Shown piece by piece: positions 1 through 10,453 of a stretch of DNA of 64,000 nt (positions within the stretch are counted from its first letter, which is position 1; each line of letters begins with the position of its first letter). The notes under the pieces are model-generated. The model did not search any database. It was not told where the DNA came from and worked only from the letters and a program-made list of their open reading frames with translations. The stretch is from Marisa cornuarietis (Eukaryota > Mollusca > Gastropoda > Architaenioglossa > Ampullariidae): the NCBI GenBank assembly GCA_004794655.1, contig SMMW01000592.1:930001-994000 (forward strand), written 5' to 3'. The translations under genes and the position numbers were made by a program.

Positions 1-28
1 ATAATAAAAGTACCATCAAACCCATCGA

Positions 29-64
29 CATCAAAACCAAGATATCTAGATTCAGACTGATCAA

Positions 65-119
<55 letters not shown>

Positions 120-161
120 CCTTTGTTGGTCAGTCTGAATCTAGATATCTTGGTTTTGATG
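29..161. repeat. Long inverted repeat enclosing a (TTA)n array
   Basis: Positions 29-65 and 125-161 are inverted copies of each other over 37 bp with one visible mismatch. The space between them (66-117) is almost entirely TTA triplets. The single strand would form a long hairpin with an AT-rich loop. It could be a foldback-type transposon with an expanded core, or an inverted duplication. No target duplication is obvious, and no coding sequence is present. Confidence 0.85.
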
Positions 162-1545
162 CTGGAAGTGTTTTTTTTATTATTTATTTAAGCTAAGTGT
201 CAGCCTAATAACGACATGCAAACGATTCAATTCCTGAATGTTTTAATCTTCTTCGAGAAAAAGAAATACACGTGTCTTTTTTAAAACGTCCGTCCAACAT
301 TATGTTATGTTATTTCACAACAGCGGCACAAAACTTATGTCATTTTTAATCATTAAGTGCAGACGAAAGCCTACTAAATTATTTTTTTCACAGTCTTCCA
401 TGAATGTTTAATTCGTGTTGGATAAACATTATATATCATACATGCAGTTCTTACGTTTAATGATTGCTACACCACCATGTGTGTAATGGTCAGATGGCTT
501 AACAAAATGAAGTTCATTTAGTCAGTCAGTCTGGCAGTTCGTACACAACCCAGTGATTCACCGCATCCCTCAGTTTCACCCCTGTTTTACTGTCCGGTAT
601 CGGTTGATCGGTTCCTCTTCCATGGCCGCGCGGAGGTGGGAGAGGCAAGGTGTGAGCAGGAAGACTGATCTCATTGAAGACTAATGGCGAGTTAACCAGT
701 TTCAGTCCCTCCCTATCCGGGTAAGGTTTCGCGCGTAACAGCGACGTCTGCCGACAGGACGCACGTCACGCGCTGGCAGCAGATGGAGGCGCCCGATATA
801 CAAGGGAGAGCAACGCGTCTCTCGCCTGGGCTTGCCAGTAATGACAGAGTGATCTATTCTTTGCTAATCAGATTTCCCGCACGCCCAACTGCACCGATTT
901 TATGAATCAGAAGCAGTCCTGCTTTTCAAAGGCTTTATTGAAAAAAGAGATTAAATTATATTCACTCTTTTTTCTCGGTACTTTCTGAAAAATTGGACAC
1001 GGGTGGTGAGAGAATTATTGTTTGGAAGCATGTTTTTTTGTTCCTTTTCTAATAAAAAAACAAATTTTGAGTGCCTGTGGTTTCTTTATCGTAGGTTTTA
1101 CATTTAGACGAACAGCTTCAGACTCGTGGCGACATACTCTTACCCCCTCCCGCTTTATACATGCAAATTAATCTTGCAGGACTGCGCCAATCTGTTTCTG
1201 TGCTACTTTGTTCTCCAGCAAGCATCTTCTTGCCATGCAGGCGAGAGCTGGTGGTGCAAGTGGCTGTGGGAAGCTGTGGGTGCCTGTGGGTTTAACAAGA
1301 TCTATCACCTGATGCAATAGTCCTTTGAGCAACACGTGTTGCGTTATTTCTAACCGATGACGTGCGTGTATTGTGCAACGCATTCAAGCGTTTCATCACC
1401 TTGCACTGAGGAGAGCAATCATCACGGAATTTGACTTTTTGTGGGATTTTTTGTATTATGTCCTGATCATTCTTTTTCACTTTCGATTTCTCGCTCGCAC
1501 TCTTTCTAACAAATAAAAAATAAATAAAGTGTTATTTCTCTGCTG
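162..1545. other. No gene recognised; CpG-dense patch at about 600-870
   Basis: Only short overlapping open frames without splice or family support are present. About 600-870 is visibly rich in CpG (several CGCG and GACG motifs) compared with the AT-rich flanks. This could be an unmethylated regulatory patch or an old repeat. Nothing else can be supported. Confidence 0.5.
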
Positions 1546-1905
1546 CCACCTTCCTGCAACTGAATCCTTCAAATCTGCACTGAAAACGCACCTCTTCCTT
1601 CAGCATTAGTTACTTTTAACACAGTCCACACAATGCTCGTCTTTCTTACCCTCCCCCCTCCCGCTCTTGCGACTTTTCTACCCATCTTTCTCTACAGAAT
1701 CACTATATTCTCTGTTCTTGTTGCTTGGTGCCTTTTTGTGTTTTCTTTGTTTTCTGTTTGTCGTCAGTACTGTTGTTTATTCTTCCTTCCCTCGTGTTCT
1801 ATCCATGTAGTGATCGTAGTCCATGTCTCTTCCTCGTTTTAAGCGCTAAGAGCATGCTCTCTATGAGTGTGAATTGATCAATCAATTGAACAACCAATTA
1901 ACCAA
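1546..1905 (+). mobile_element. LINE 3' tail (L2/CR1-like), truncated
   Basis: The first 70 bases read as the end of a non-LTR retrotransposon ORF2 (ESFKSALKTHLF then a stop), the usual C-terminal tail of L2/CR1-type elements. An untranslated 3' region follows, ending in a GCGCTAAGAGC-like segment and TGATCAATCAATT at about 1875-1890. The same sequence, coding and 3' UTR, recurs on the minus strand at about 32110-32330, so this is a genuine family and not a chance match. All upstream domains (endonuclease and reverse transcriptase) are absent, as expected from 5' truncation during target-primed reverse transcription. Confidence 0.75.
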
Positions 1906-2020
1906 AAGGATGATAACGTCATAGCAAAAAGACGAGGAAGAAGAATTCGTTTCTCTGCCAAGTGACATTGAGCGAAGCACATGTCTTGATGATGGCCTTC
2001 ACTTACTCGACCAGTACCAA

Positions 2021-2021
<1 letters not shown>

Positions 2022-2068
<47 letters not shown>

Positions 2069-2109
2069 CTGAGCACGCGCTCGTGCACGCACGCACACAC
2101 ACACACACA
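2022..2109. repeat. (AC)n microsatellite, two blocks
   Basis: An uninterrupted (AC)n tract covers about 2022-2067 and a second block covers about 2092-2109. Between them lies a short alternating purine-pyrimidine stretch with ACGC motifs. It is non-coding and probably length-polymorphic. Confidence 0.97.
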
Positions 2110-2168
2110 TTCTCTTTCACACATTTCCCCCCTCTCTCTCTCATTTTCTTTCAGGTGCATTATATACT

Positions 2169-2219
<51 letters not shown>

Positions 2220-2220
2220 A

Positions 2221-2251
<31 letters not shown>
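2169..2251. repeat. (GAAA)n microsatellite
   Basis: About twenty AAAG tetramers with one interruption near 2219-2222. The strand asymmetry (pure purine on the plus strand) could support triplex DNA. Open frames across it are artefacts of the repeat. Confidence 0.97.
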
Positions 2252-2252
<1 letters not shown>

Positions 2253-2339
2253 ATTGCTCGTTATCTTCTTTATTCATGTTTCCAATCGTTGTAAAGTGAA
2301 GGCGCTGTAACTTCCTATCAATATCACTTCCGTCTTCTA

Positions 2340-4255
2340 ACGGAAGTGCAGAGCGGGACATGCTCTATCGCGACACAGGTCTCTCCCCGCCTGCCAGACT
2401 TTTTGCTCCGGGAAGTCGTCGAGCGGGATTCACTGGGACAGTTCCCAGGCAGACGCGCTTCCCTCCCTTTCCTCCGAGAAAAGTCAGTTTTCGTTTCGCA
2501 TCTGCGGTGGTGCCTGAAATTCAGCTTATCGGCTTATTAGCTAAAGAGAAGCCGGTGAAGTTTCTTAATTATCCCCCTTGAACCGTAAACACCTTGGCAG
2601 GGTGCGCGGCGGTGCAGCAAGGCAGATAACTCTCGCGCGCTTGTCGCTGGCAGCGGCCGCGAGATGGCTCTCGTCGTCACGGTCGTTGCCAGGAGACGAC
2701 ACAAGGCTAGAGGTGGCTGATGCTGTGAGAGTTCCGCTTATTTATTCAACATATGTTCTAGCAGCAGCTTCGCAGATAACGAGCTCTGTCTGAAATAATA
2801 ATGGTTTCCGACGAGGCGCGGATTTTTTTTTCAACCCGTTCTGCTCCATGTTAAGTAAATAAAAATAAATAGAACGTTTTTTTTATTTATTTCTTCTGTT
2901 TTTCACTTTTTTCCTTCATCTGTTTTCCTGTTTCCTCCGTCCTTATATTTTCTTTTTTCTGTTTTTTTCTTGTTTTGTTTTTTGTTGTTTTGTTGTTGTT
3001 TTGTTGTTGGGTTTCATTTGTTTTGCCTTTGTTCTCTTCGTTGTCTTTATGGCTGTCTTTCGTTCTTTTCTATATTGTTAACCATCTTATCTATTATTGG
3101 TCTCCTTTTCTGTGTTTGCTTTTGCCTATCTGTCTGCTTTTCATCTCCTGCAAGTCCTGCTGTTTCTCTACAACACAAGGCAAGTTTCACCTGGGTGACT
3201 TTACCTGAGCTCGCGCCGAGCCCAAACTCACCACACATGACGCGGCAGTGCACAGGAAAAAGACAGACGATTTCGGTAGGGGATGAGAGCACAATCTTTG
3301 ATCAGCCATTTGGACTCGTGGAGCCACCTGTCCACCTAGACAGGGTTAAAGTCTCATTAACCTCTAACGACTTTAGTAGCCAGCTGCTAATCTGTCTTCT
3401 TTACAGACTGGGACAACGTTTCTGTCGGAGGTAAAATCTGGAGGTGGGAAGGGTGGAGTCAGGGAGTTGCCACCCACCCACCTCGTCAGAAGATCAAACG
3501 CAAGTTGACAACGTCTCCGCTGGCGGCAAGGGCTACAGGCGTTGACTCCCACCCATCCCCCACCCCCGCTCCTCGATCTTACATCTCATACTTTTCGCAG
3601 CCACGTTTCTCCGCGCTCACATCCCGATCGCGAATCCCTGCCGGCAGAAGGAACTGCAATCAACGGAGCTATGACGGATTTGTGGCTGGACAGGACACAT
3701 CGACAAAGATTTATTTTCTCCTGTGTAGTCACGAAAACTGACGTAAGTGAGGACCGCAGGACTCGCGAGCCCTCGTGCGCGTTCCAATGACGACCGCGAG
3801 ACGTCTTCAACTGTCACAATGCGAACTACTGCAGGCGTATGAGGTCGTAGAATAAGTAACCTGTTATGATGAAAAGGAAATAAACTCTGCTGTACTTATA
3901 TTACATGTTTTTAAAGAACTGCTCACGAAGAAAGGATAAACTGCTAATGCGCACAAGATGTTATTCGTATTTTCTCTCCACTGAACGCATTTCTACAAAA
4001 TTTTCCGCTTTTGAAGGAACCAGTGTATGTGCGTGTGTGTGTGGGTGTAAGCGAGCGGGCGCATGTGCGTACCAAAAATAGAAGACAAAAAAGCAAAAGC
4101 ACTACAACAAACTGTCTCAATTTGCTCACAATTCTGACACAGGATTACAAGGGTCCAATATTTTTTTCTTCCGACTGGGTAAAGCTTAGCGCAAAATATT
4201 AATTCCCCAAGTCTAGGCAAATAACTCCTTTCGTTCTCGAGAGACATGTCTATAA
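2340..4255. other. Non-coding stretch; CpG-rich 2575-2730, T-rich 2870-3130
   Basis: CpG and GCGC motifs cluster at about 2575-2730. About 2870-3130 is a T-rich, TTG-rich low-complexity tract. A weak exon-like interval at 3601-3742 is discussed under findings. Nothing else is supported. Confidence 0.5.
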
Positions 4256-4915
4256 AGGCCTATTCTCACGCTGCAATGTTTTCAGGGTTCGCACGTGCAA
4301 GATTTTGCCTGCTAGGCACCGTTCTACTCTCACGTAGCAAAGCCACTCGCTAGTGTCCTGCTAGGTGACGTCAACCGCGCAGCGCATTGTGGGTAGTCGA
4401 CAAAATGGCAGACAATCAGATACTTTCGGAAGCTACTGCTGCTACGTTAATAACATTGTCTGATGAAGTAGGAATAGAGAAAAGAAGAAAAAAAAAGATG
4501 TGGGTGAGGGGTGGGTAGCGCGAAGGAGTCGCTTAGATGCCTTATTTTTATGTCCTCTAAAAGAAATATCTTCGAAAGACTCGAGAGAATGCAGACGCTT
4601 TTTGCGAATGTCGTCTGCAACGTTTGAAGAACTTTTATATCTGATCGAGGCTGCCCAGAGCACGAGCAATTTCAATTCAGGCATTATTGACCTTATCACG
4701 GTTGAGATACTCTGGACTGGCAGTGTCGAACAGACACAGGTAGTTTTCCGACATACAAATCATACTCGTACACCTTTCCTCTGACCACACCGCCATTTCT
4801 TAATTTGGAGGTAAAACGGAGGCTACTGTGTTCAAGCATTCCGATTGGCTACAGCCATGTAATGTAGGTCAGGCTCTGCAAGAAAATAGAATCGCGTCCT
4901 ATCCGTGAAAACCTC
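4256..4915 (+). mobile_element. PIF/Harbinger-derived element, copy 1 (3' end lost)
   Basis: This copy begins with the 20-base end AGGCCTATTCTCACGCTGCA directly after TAA. It is closely similar to the complete copy at 8184-8883 as far as the CCTCGA motif at about 4911-4915. There the sequence switches to an unrelated foldback element, so the right inverted repeat and about 110 bp are missing. It retains about 70 internal bases that copy 2 lacks, including the segment reading ECRRFLRMSSATFEELL. That segment resembles the N-terminal region of HARBI1-like transposases. It is non-autonomous: there is no DDE nuclease region. Confidence 0.85.
4405..4784 (+). pseudogene. Transposase N-terminal remnant (HARBI1-like), frameshifted
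   Basis: An ATG at 4405 opens MADNQILSEATAA and runs to a basic KRRKKKMWVR segment, then hits a TAG at about 4516. In the other frame the sequence continues with VARRSRLDA and RRFLRMSSATFEELLYLIEAA, which matches the usual order in Harbinger transposase N-termini: a WVRPW-like motif, then an arginine-rich stretch, then FLRM. One lost base within the GTGAGGGGTGGG stretch explains the break. The frame ends at 4782-4784 with no catalytic DDE motifs, so the gene was internally deleted. Copy 2 has the same lesion, so it predates their spread. The family is known; the assignment to it is inference from motifs. Confidence 0.7.
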
Positions 4916-5745
4916 GAGGTCGTAGTTACGAAGCGAGAGTAAGAGGTTACCTCAGGGCAAAATGGGCAACGCAAGGAAAAGCGTCTTGGGGAAGCTCTAA
5001 AGCAACGTCCAGACCCCGGGGGCGCAGTTTAATGTTACTTTACCCCAGGGCACAATGGCCACCGCTTTGTAAATACGGTGTCATAGGTAAAACAACATCT
5101 GCGGGGTCTGGACACCGCGTTAATAATAATAATGCGAACTTACAGTGCACAGAATCACGAATAAGGTGGATCCCACTCTCTGCGCAGAACAATTTGATAA
5201 AAAGTAACATAAAACCAATAGACAGTGATGTACACATAGGGACACTGAACAACATAAAGATGAGGTACAAGTCAGGAATAGTACTTTGTAAAAAGATGTG
5301 TTTTAAGAGAGCATTTGAATGCGGCCTTGGAGGCTGAGTGGCGAATGTGGTGTGGAAGAGAGTTCCACTGCTGAGCAGCACTGAGGGAGAACATCCGTTG
5401 TCCGTATATGACTGTCTTAGTGAGAGGGAGGGATAAAATGCGTGAGTCTGATGAGGATCGAAGGTTTCGGGCAGGAGTTTTGACAAGACAAGATTTCATT
5501 AAAGTAGCTGGGGGAGTGATTTTCAAAGAAACCATAGCAGAGAGTTGAGAGCTTGTAGTCTATTCTAGCTTTAACTGGTAGCCAATGAAGAGAGCGAAGA
5601 AGTGGTGAGACATGATCACGTTGGCGAGTTCGGAAAACGAGACGAGCAGCTGAGTTATGGAAGTTTGGAAACAAGATACTTGTCCGTGAGTTCCCCGTGT
5701 TGCAAAAGGGCAAACAACTTCGCTTCACAACTACCGCCCCATAGG
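4914..5745. mobile_element. Foldback element, copy B, split by a LINE
   Basis: The left part (4914-5119) is similar to the element at 38224-38510: a GTCGTAGTTACGAAGCGAG end, a GGCAAAATGGG block, a GTCCAGACCCC block and a TTACTTTACCCCAGG centre. The right arm breaks off at about 5119, where a LINE begins, and resumes at about 5692-5745 as a GAGTTCCCCGTGTTGC block followed by CTTCACAACTACCGCC. That is the inverted form of the left end. The element therefore had long imperfect terminal inverted repeats and no visible coding capacity. Confidence 0.75.
5120..5691 (-). mobile_element. L2/CR1-like LINE 3' fragment, frameshifted
   Basis: The minus strand encodes the C-terminal end of a LINE ORF2. 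It begins with a NSAARLVFRTRQRDHVSPLL stretch, followed by LRSLHWLPVKARIDYKL, and ends with FSLSAAQQWNSLPHHIR and FKCSLKTHLF before a stop. These are the hallmark end-of-ORF2 segments of L2/CR1-group elements. The two halves lie in different frames, with a shift at about 5470-5480. The 3' end on the minus strand is an (ATT)n tail at 5120-5133, typical of these elements. It is inserted within the foldback element 4914-5745 and is therefore younger than it. Reverse transcriptase and endonuclease domains are missing. Confidence 0.88.
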
Positions 5746-7129
5746 GCAAATCGTAGATGCTCACAGCTAAAAACTTTTTTTTTTAAACTTGGGAAAAGAC
5801 ACGTTCCTGTGTTTTCAAAGAAGAGGTAACGCCCTCTTCTAGGTGGATTGTCTGCTCCATGTCCCTGAACACGTCGCCTTTGACAACCGTCAGTCTCCGC
5901 CCAGCGAACCATGTCTCCACGGCTCTGTCTCGCAGGAGGCGGAACGATAAGTGAGCAAGGTATTGTTTCCTTGGAAATGATGTCTGACCAGCAGGTCGTG
6001 GCGCCGTATCCGGTGACACATTCCAAGGGAGAACAGTCTTCATGAATAGAGAAACCCATTAAATCTTATGCTATAGGAGGATACTTGCCATCCCATACAG
6101 ACTCGTAGGCCTCATGCTTTGTGATGTGACTGCCACGAGATAATGAAGACAGAGACGACATTTCTCACCAGCTGTGCTCTGAAGATCGAGCTCAGGTTCC
6201 CAACTCATGTTCCCCTAACCGTGTGTTGCTGATTCTTGTACTCGACTACAGTTTCTAAAGCCGTTATCTAGTTTCGGACAAGATTCTTGTCATGTTATGT
6301 GTTTTTCATACTCAGGTTTATAAGGCGCTGTCTGCCACTGAGTCACGTTCCTGATATGCTTCTAGTCTCCTGGGAGCTTATTTCTAATCCACGTTTCTTA
6401 AAAAAGAGAAAACTCTAACCTTTAATTACAGTTGTATTATGGATCGAAAAAAAAATTTTTTTGAGGCATCCTAATCACAAAGTAGTTAAAACAGTTTAGG
6501 CGAACGTACATTAAATTGTTTAAAAAAAAAATAGCATAGCATACAAGTTTGTTGAAGCTGAATAGAATAAAGGGATATATATATATATATATAAAGAGAG
6601 AGAGAGGACCGTTAATTGACATAAAATCAATTGTCTGTTTATTCATTAAATGGAGAAAGTAGAGAGTCATAAACAGTCCAGCATACAGCGGCACATAGAG
6701 TGGACATGTAGGTCTAAAAGTGAGCATTGTAATCACAGCAGATCTTAGACTCAACCATGGCAAATACACAAAGGTCTTCCCCTCAGCTGAGAGGACATAC
6801 TATGGCCCAGCTGCAACAAAGGTGTACATATACATACGCATGCGCAGTGCGAGTGGTTGGATAAAATGTGCGTAGACTGATAGACACGATGTTAGTAACA
6901 TGTGTGTGTGTGGGTGGGGAGGGATAAAGTATGTGTAGCAGGGATAGTGTATGCAGCACGTAGGAATAAGATGTTAGTTAACATCAGGCAACAGGATTAT
7001 GCACCATACGGAAATCAGATGTGTGTCGCTTGGAGGTGGGAATCAGTGTTGTAGGTGGAGCTACCAACCAAGGCTGTATCACGGCAAAACATGTAAACTA
7101 CGAGATGCTGCATGCAGCATGCAGAGAAA
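5746..7129. other. Unassigned stretch
   Basis: A minus-strand open frame at 5783-6043 (86 codons, including RAVETWFAGRRLTVVKG) looks protein-like but has no convincing splice sites and no family I recognise. A (TA)n tract at about 6575-6592 is followed by (GA)n to 6606. An ACGCATGCGCAG motif lies at about 6836-6847. Nothing else is supported. Confidence 0.45.
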
Positions 7130-7217
7130 GAACAGTGTGACTGAGACGAGATCTGAACCCAGGACAGTTAGTTGTCACTGTAGTGAAGGGCGCTAGCCGT
7201 TGCGCCACCGGACCTCC
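7130..7217 (-). mobile_element. tRNA-derived SINE head, truncated
   Basis: On the minus strand, from 7217 downward, the sequence reads like a Pol III tRNA-like head. An A-box-like GTGGCGCAACGGCTAGCGCC is followed by a B-box GGGTTCAGATCTCGTCT, nearly identical to the B box of the SINE at 38585. The conserved central block seen in the longer copies is not found here, so the copy is truncated. It is not a functional tRNA gene because no cloverleaf can be completed. Confidence 0.65.
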
Positions 7218-8180
7218 CTAATGTCGCCTATGGAAATAATATGACAATAACATCGGGGATAAGATGAGAGTAACATGGAGGAGAAGGTAACAGTAACATT
7301 AAGATGTGCGGTGCATGGGGATAAGACATCATACGACATTTTCTTGTTTTAATTTTGTGGTTATCTTGTTTTTTTTCTTTTTAAAGTAGTCATTACAAAA
7401 GTCACGTAAAAGAATGAGTTTTGTAGTTTAAAATACATTGTTCTAGGACTGGTCGTCTTCAAATAAAAGATATTTTTGTGATTAAACGTTGAAAGCTGTC
7501 TAAACACAAGAGTAAGAACAACCATCAATAAAAGTAAAAAAAAAGTAATAAAGTTAATAAAGTAATAAAGCTAATTTGTGTAGCACCATATCCCGGCCCT
7601 TTGGGCAACCATATGACTCTTTACAAATAATAACACATGCATACACGGACGAACGCAGCATAACATGCAAACATATTGTCTGTAGAATGCCATGTAAGAT
7701 GATAAAAGATATGTAACCAAAAGTTGTTTCCAGCATGCTCATTTGAATTCCAGTCATAGAACGGATCAAAAAAGTGTGAGCCTTTTTTTTCTCTCTACTT
7801 ATAGAGTAATCTAGATGTCTAGTCATCGTGTCAGGTCTGAAGCTCATCTTACGCCAGACAAATCCAACAACGTTTTAGTTTTAGAGAACCGCCTTTTACA
7901 CCCATCCTTCCCACCCACCCCATCCCTTTGCTCCAACACTTATCTGGTTCCAGTTTCTCACGTCTCCAGGTAGACAGACGATTGAGCTGTTTTCCCTACG
8001 ACAATGGATTTGAAAAATGGTGGCTAGCATGTCTCCAGACTTGACACGCAGGACTTACTTTCTCCCTCCTCCAGGGAATTACGGTAAGTGGGGCTAACTC
8101 ATATCGGAAAGCCTATTTGCTTCAGACGCATTATGCCCGCAATCCCCGTATTAAATGTCCCTTTACGATTCGAGCCAGCG
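7218..8180. other. AT-rich unassigned stretch
   Basis: There are no family matches, splice-supported exons or long repeats. Several poly-A and poly-T runs occur. Open frames here are short and unsupported. Confidence 0.5.
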
Positions 8181-8183
8181 TTA

Positions 8184-8883
8184 AGGCCTATTCTCACGCT
8201 GCAATGTTTTCAGGGTTTGCACGTGCAAGATTTTGCCTGCTAGGCACCGTTCTACTCTCACGTAGCAAGGCCACGCGCTAATATCCTGCTAGGTGACGTC
8301 ATCCGCATTGTGGGTAGTCGACAAAATGGCAGACAATCAGATACTTTCGGAAGCTACTGCTGCTACGTTAATAACATTGTCTGATGAAGTAGGGAGAGAG
8401 AAAAGAAGGAAAAAAAGATGTGGGTGAGGGGTGGGTAGCGTGAAGGAGTCGCTTAGATGCCTTATTTTCATGTCGTCTGCAACGTTTGAAGAACTTTTAT
8501 ATTATCTGATCGAGGCTGCCCAGAGCACGAGCAACTTCAATTCAGGCATTCTTGGCCTTATCTCGGTTGAGATACTCTGGACTGGCAGTGTCGAACAGGT
8601 AGTTTTCCGACATACAAATCATACTCGTACACCTTTCCTCTGACCACACCGCCATTTCTTAATTTGGAGGTAAAAGGGAGGCGACTGTGTTCAAGCATTC
8701 CGATTGGCTACAGCCATGTAATGTAGGTCAGGCTCTGCAAGAAAATAGAATCGCGTCCTATCCGTGAAAACCTCGATGTAAAGCCCCCACCCAGCCGTGT
8801 GCAAAACTCGGAAAGGTCCTAGTAGGCCAGTAGGGCCTGCTAGCCCTGCTAAGTGCGGTATATTGCAGCGTGAGAATAGGCCT
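8184..8883 (+). mobile_element. PIF/Harbinger-derived element, copy 2 (complete ends)
   Basis: This is a 700-bp element. Both ends are the same inverted repeat (AGGCCTATTCTCACGCTGCA continuing two more bases, 22 bp perfect). It is flanked directly by TTA at 8181-8183 and 8884-8886. A 3-bp TWA target duplication with short inverted ends is the recognised signature of PIF/Harbinger transposons. Inside is a broken transposase N-terminus (see 8326-8643). It is non-autonomous and would have needed a full-length relative in trans. CCTGCTAG motifs recur just inside both ends and may be subterminal binding sites. Confidence 0.93.
8326..8643 (+). pseudogene. Transposase N-terminal remnant (HARBI1-like), copy 2
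   Basis: It opens like copy 1 (MADNQILSEATAA) and shows the same frame break at the GTGAGGGGTGGG stretch, then MSSATFEELLYYLIEAAQ to a stop at 8641-8643. Compared with copy 1 it lacks the segment containing FLRM. The missing piece is bounded in copy 1 by two similar ATGTC[C/G]TCT motifs, so slippage or recombination between short repeats removed it. No catalytic residues remain. The shared break shows both copies came from an already defective founder. Confidence 0.7.
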
Positions 8884-8886
8884 TTA

Positions 8887-10365
8887 GCCGAGGGGCTGGC
8901 GAACTGCCGTGTGGTTGCTTCAGCTTTGCCGACAAAGAGAGGAAGGCATGGGAACACTTCCTTTGGTGACGAGTGACCGGCCGTTGAAGGTCCCCCATTC
9001 GTCACCCTTTGCTTTGAAACTACTGCGACTTAACTGTTATAATGTATTGGACTATGCGCTTGATAGAGAGAAGGTATAGGGGAGGGGGAGAATGAATGAC
9101 AGATTTAATCGCTTAGGCCATATGCTATTACAAGGAGGTGATTGAATACATTGTGTACAAGGTCTGGGGCCTTACAATGATGTAGTAATTCCCGCAGCTA
9201 TTTACAAAACATACAATACTGTAGAGAGAGAGTGTGCGTGTGTTGAATCTGTATTACGAGGCGTATACATGCAGGATTATCCAAAAACAAACAGGACACA
9301 ATTTAAAAAAAACTGTGAAAAAATATACAAAATATATGCATATACAGTCTATACACACCAACATACTGAATCTTTGATAGAGAGACGGTTCCAAAAAAAT
9401 TAATAAACTTTTACCAACCTATTAATAAATCCTCTTCTTTACGAGATAGGAAAAAAACAGGAAGATCGACCGCTTATAATGTACACAGGGTCGTCAGATG
9501 TGCGTTTTCAACTGACCGTTTAATTTCTCGATATCGTTTAGTGTCGTGGTCCAAATATAAAAAAGTCGACCAAAAAATATTGACTAAAATGCCTGGTCGT
9601 TGCCTAATAGGCAGTACCTTTAGTTCCGCTTCGGTTTGTTTTGCTTATTTTTGTTGCACACTGCGCCAGTCAACCTTGCCTGAAGTGTCCTAAGGATTTT
9701 TAAAATTATTTTTTGAAGAATAAGGGCTACCTTGTACGGAACTTATGCCTTGTGCAGAGTGACTTTTGCAAAAAAGATCGTTCTCTTTGATGACCCAGAA
9801 TTCTTGAACGCACGCACGCACCCACACACACACACACACGGATGCACATGCACAGTGTCCAATGCTTTTGAGATAAATTTTATCTTGCAGCAACAAACTA
9901 CCTACAAGACTGGAGGCCTGTTCCGTCACCGTGAACGCAGACGTACCGAGGACTCTTTTCGGTGGCCGGAAGACGTGACGTAGGCTGCTATCACGTCTGC
10001 CGCTGAAGCGCGTCTCAGCCGCTTGCATTTCCTCGCCAGTCATCCGTGTTATTATTACCAGCAATGAAGCACAGGCCACTCGCGCGCCACGCCTCTTCGT
10101 TATCACTCAACCGTGGAAAAGCTAAAAAAAATATCTATATAAAAAATAAAAGGGTTGCAAGATGATCTTCAGGATAGAAAACGACTTACCGCGTTCTTCG
10201 AAGGAGTCGTAAAACTATCTCATTTCAAAGAAAGTAGACAGGGAATAACTCCAACTTTAAGCTCCTACAACTTTTTTGACGCTTCGAGTGCATAATGCAG
10301 TGGAGGGAAGGGGGCAGAGAGTGGAGGGCGGGGTACACGGGGTAGAGTGGAGAGGGCGCGAGTCA
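8887..10365. other. Unassigned stretch
   Basis: It contains a short (CA)n at about 9822-9839 and AT-rich sequence at 9300-9650. Open frames at 9690-10106 are conceptual only. No family is recognised. Confidence 0.5.
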
Positions 10366-10373
10366 TTAATTAA

Positions 10374-10449
10374 CTCATTCAATGCTGAGTTCCGCAAGGC
10401 CGTGCCCAGCGTGAGTCAGCGTTGAGCTTTCACGGCAACCCTGAAAGGG
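10374..10449. mobile_element. Possible 76-bp TTAA-flanked mini-element
   Basis: TTAA at 10370-10373 and 10450-10453 brackets a 76-bp segment. Its ends are imperfect inverted repeats: CTCATTCAATGCTGA on the left against CCCTTTCAGGGTTGC as the inverse of the right, about 10 of 15 matching. TTAA duplications and CCCTTT-like ends are typical of piggyBac-type elements. The similarity is weak and could be chance. Confidence 0.25.
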
Positions 10450-10453
10450 TTAA

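Noticed and set aside
5783..6043. 86-codon minus-strand frame with a protein-like sequence
   Set aside because: Overlapping frame is equally open, no acceptor or donor frames it, and no family is recognised.
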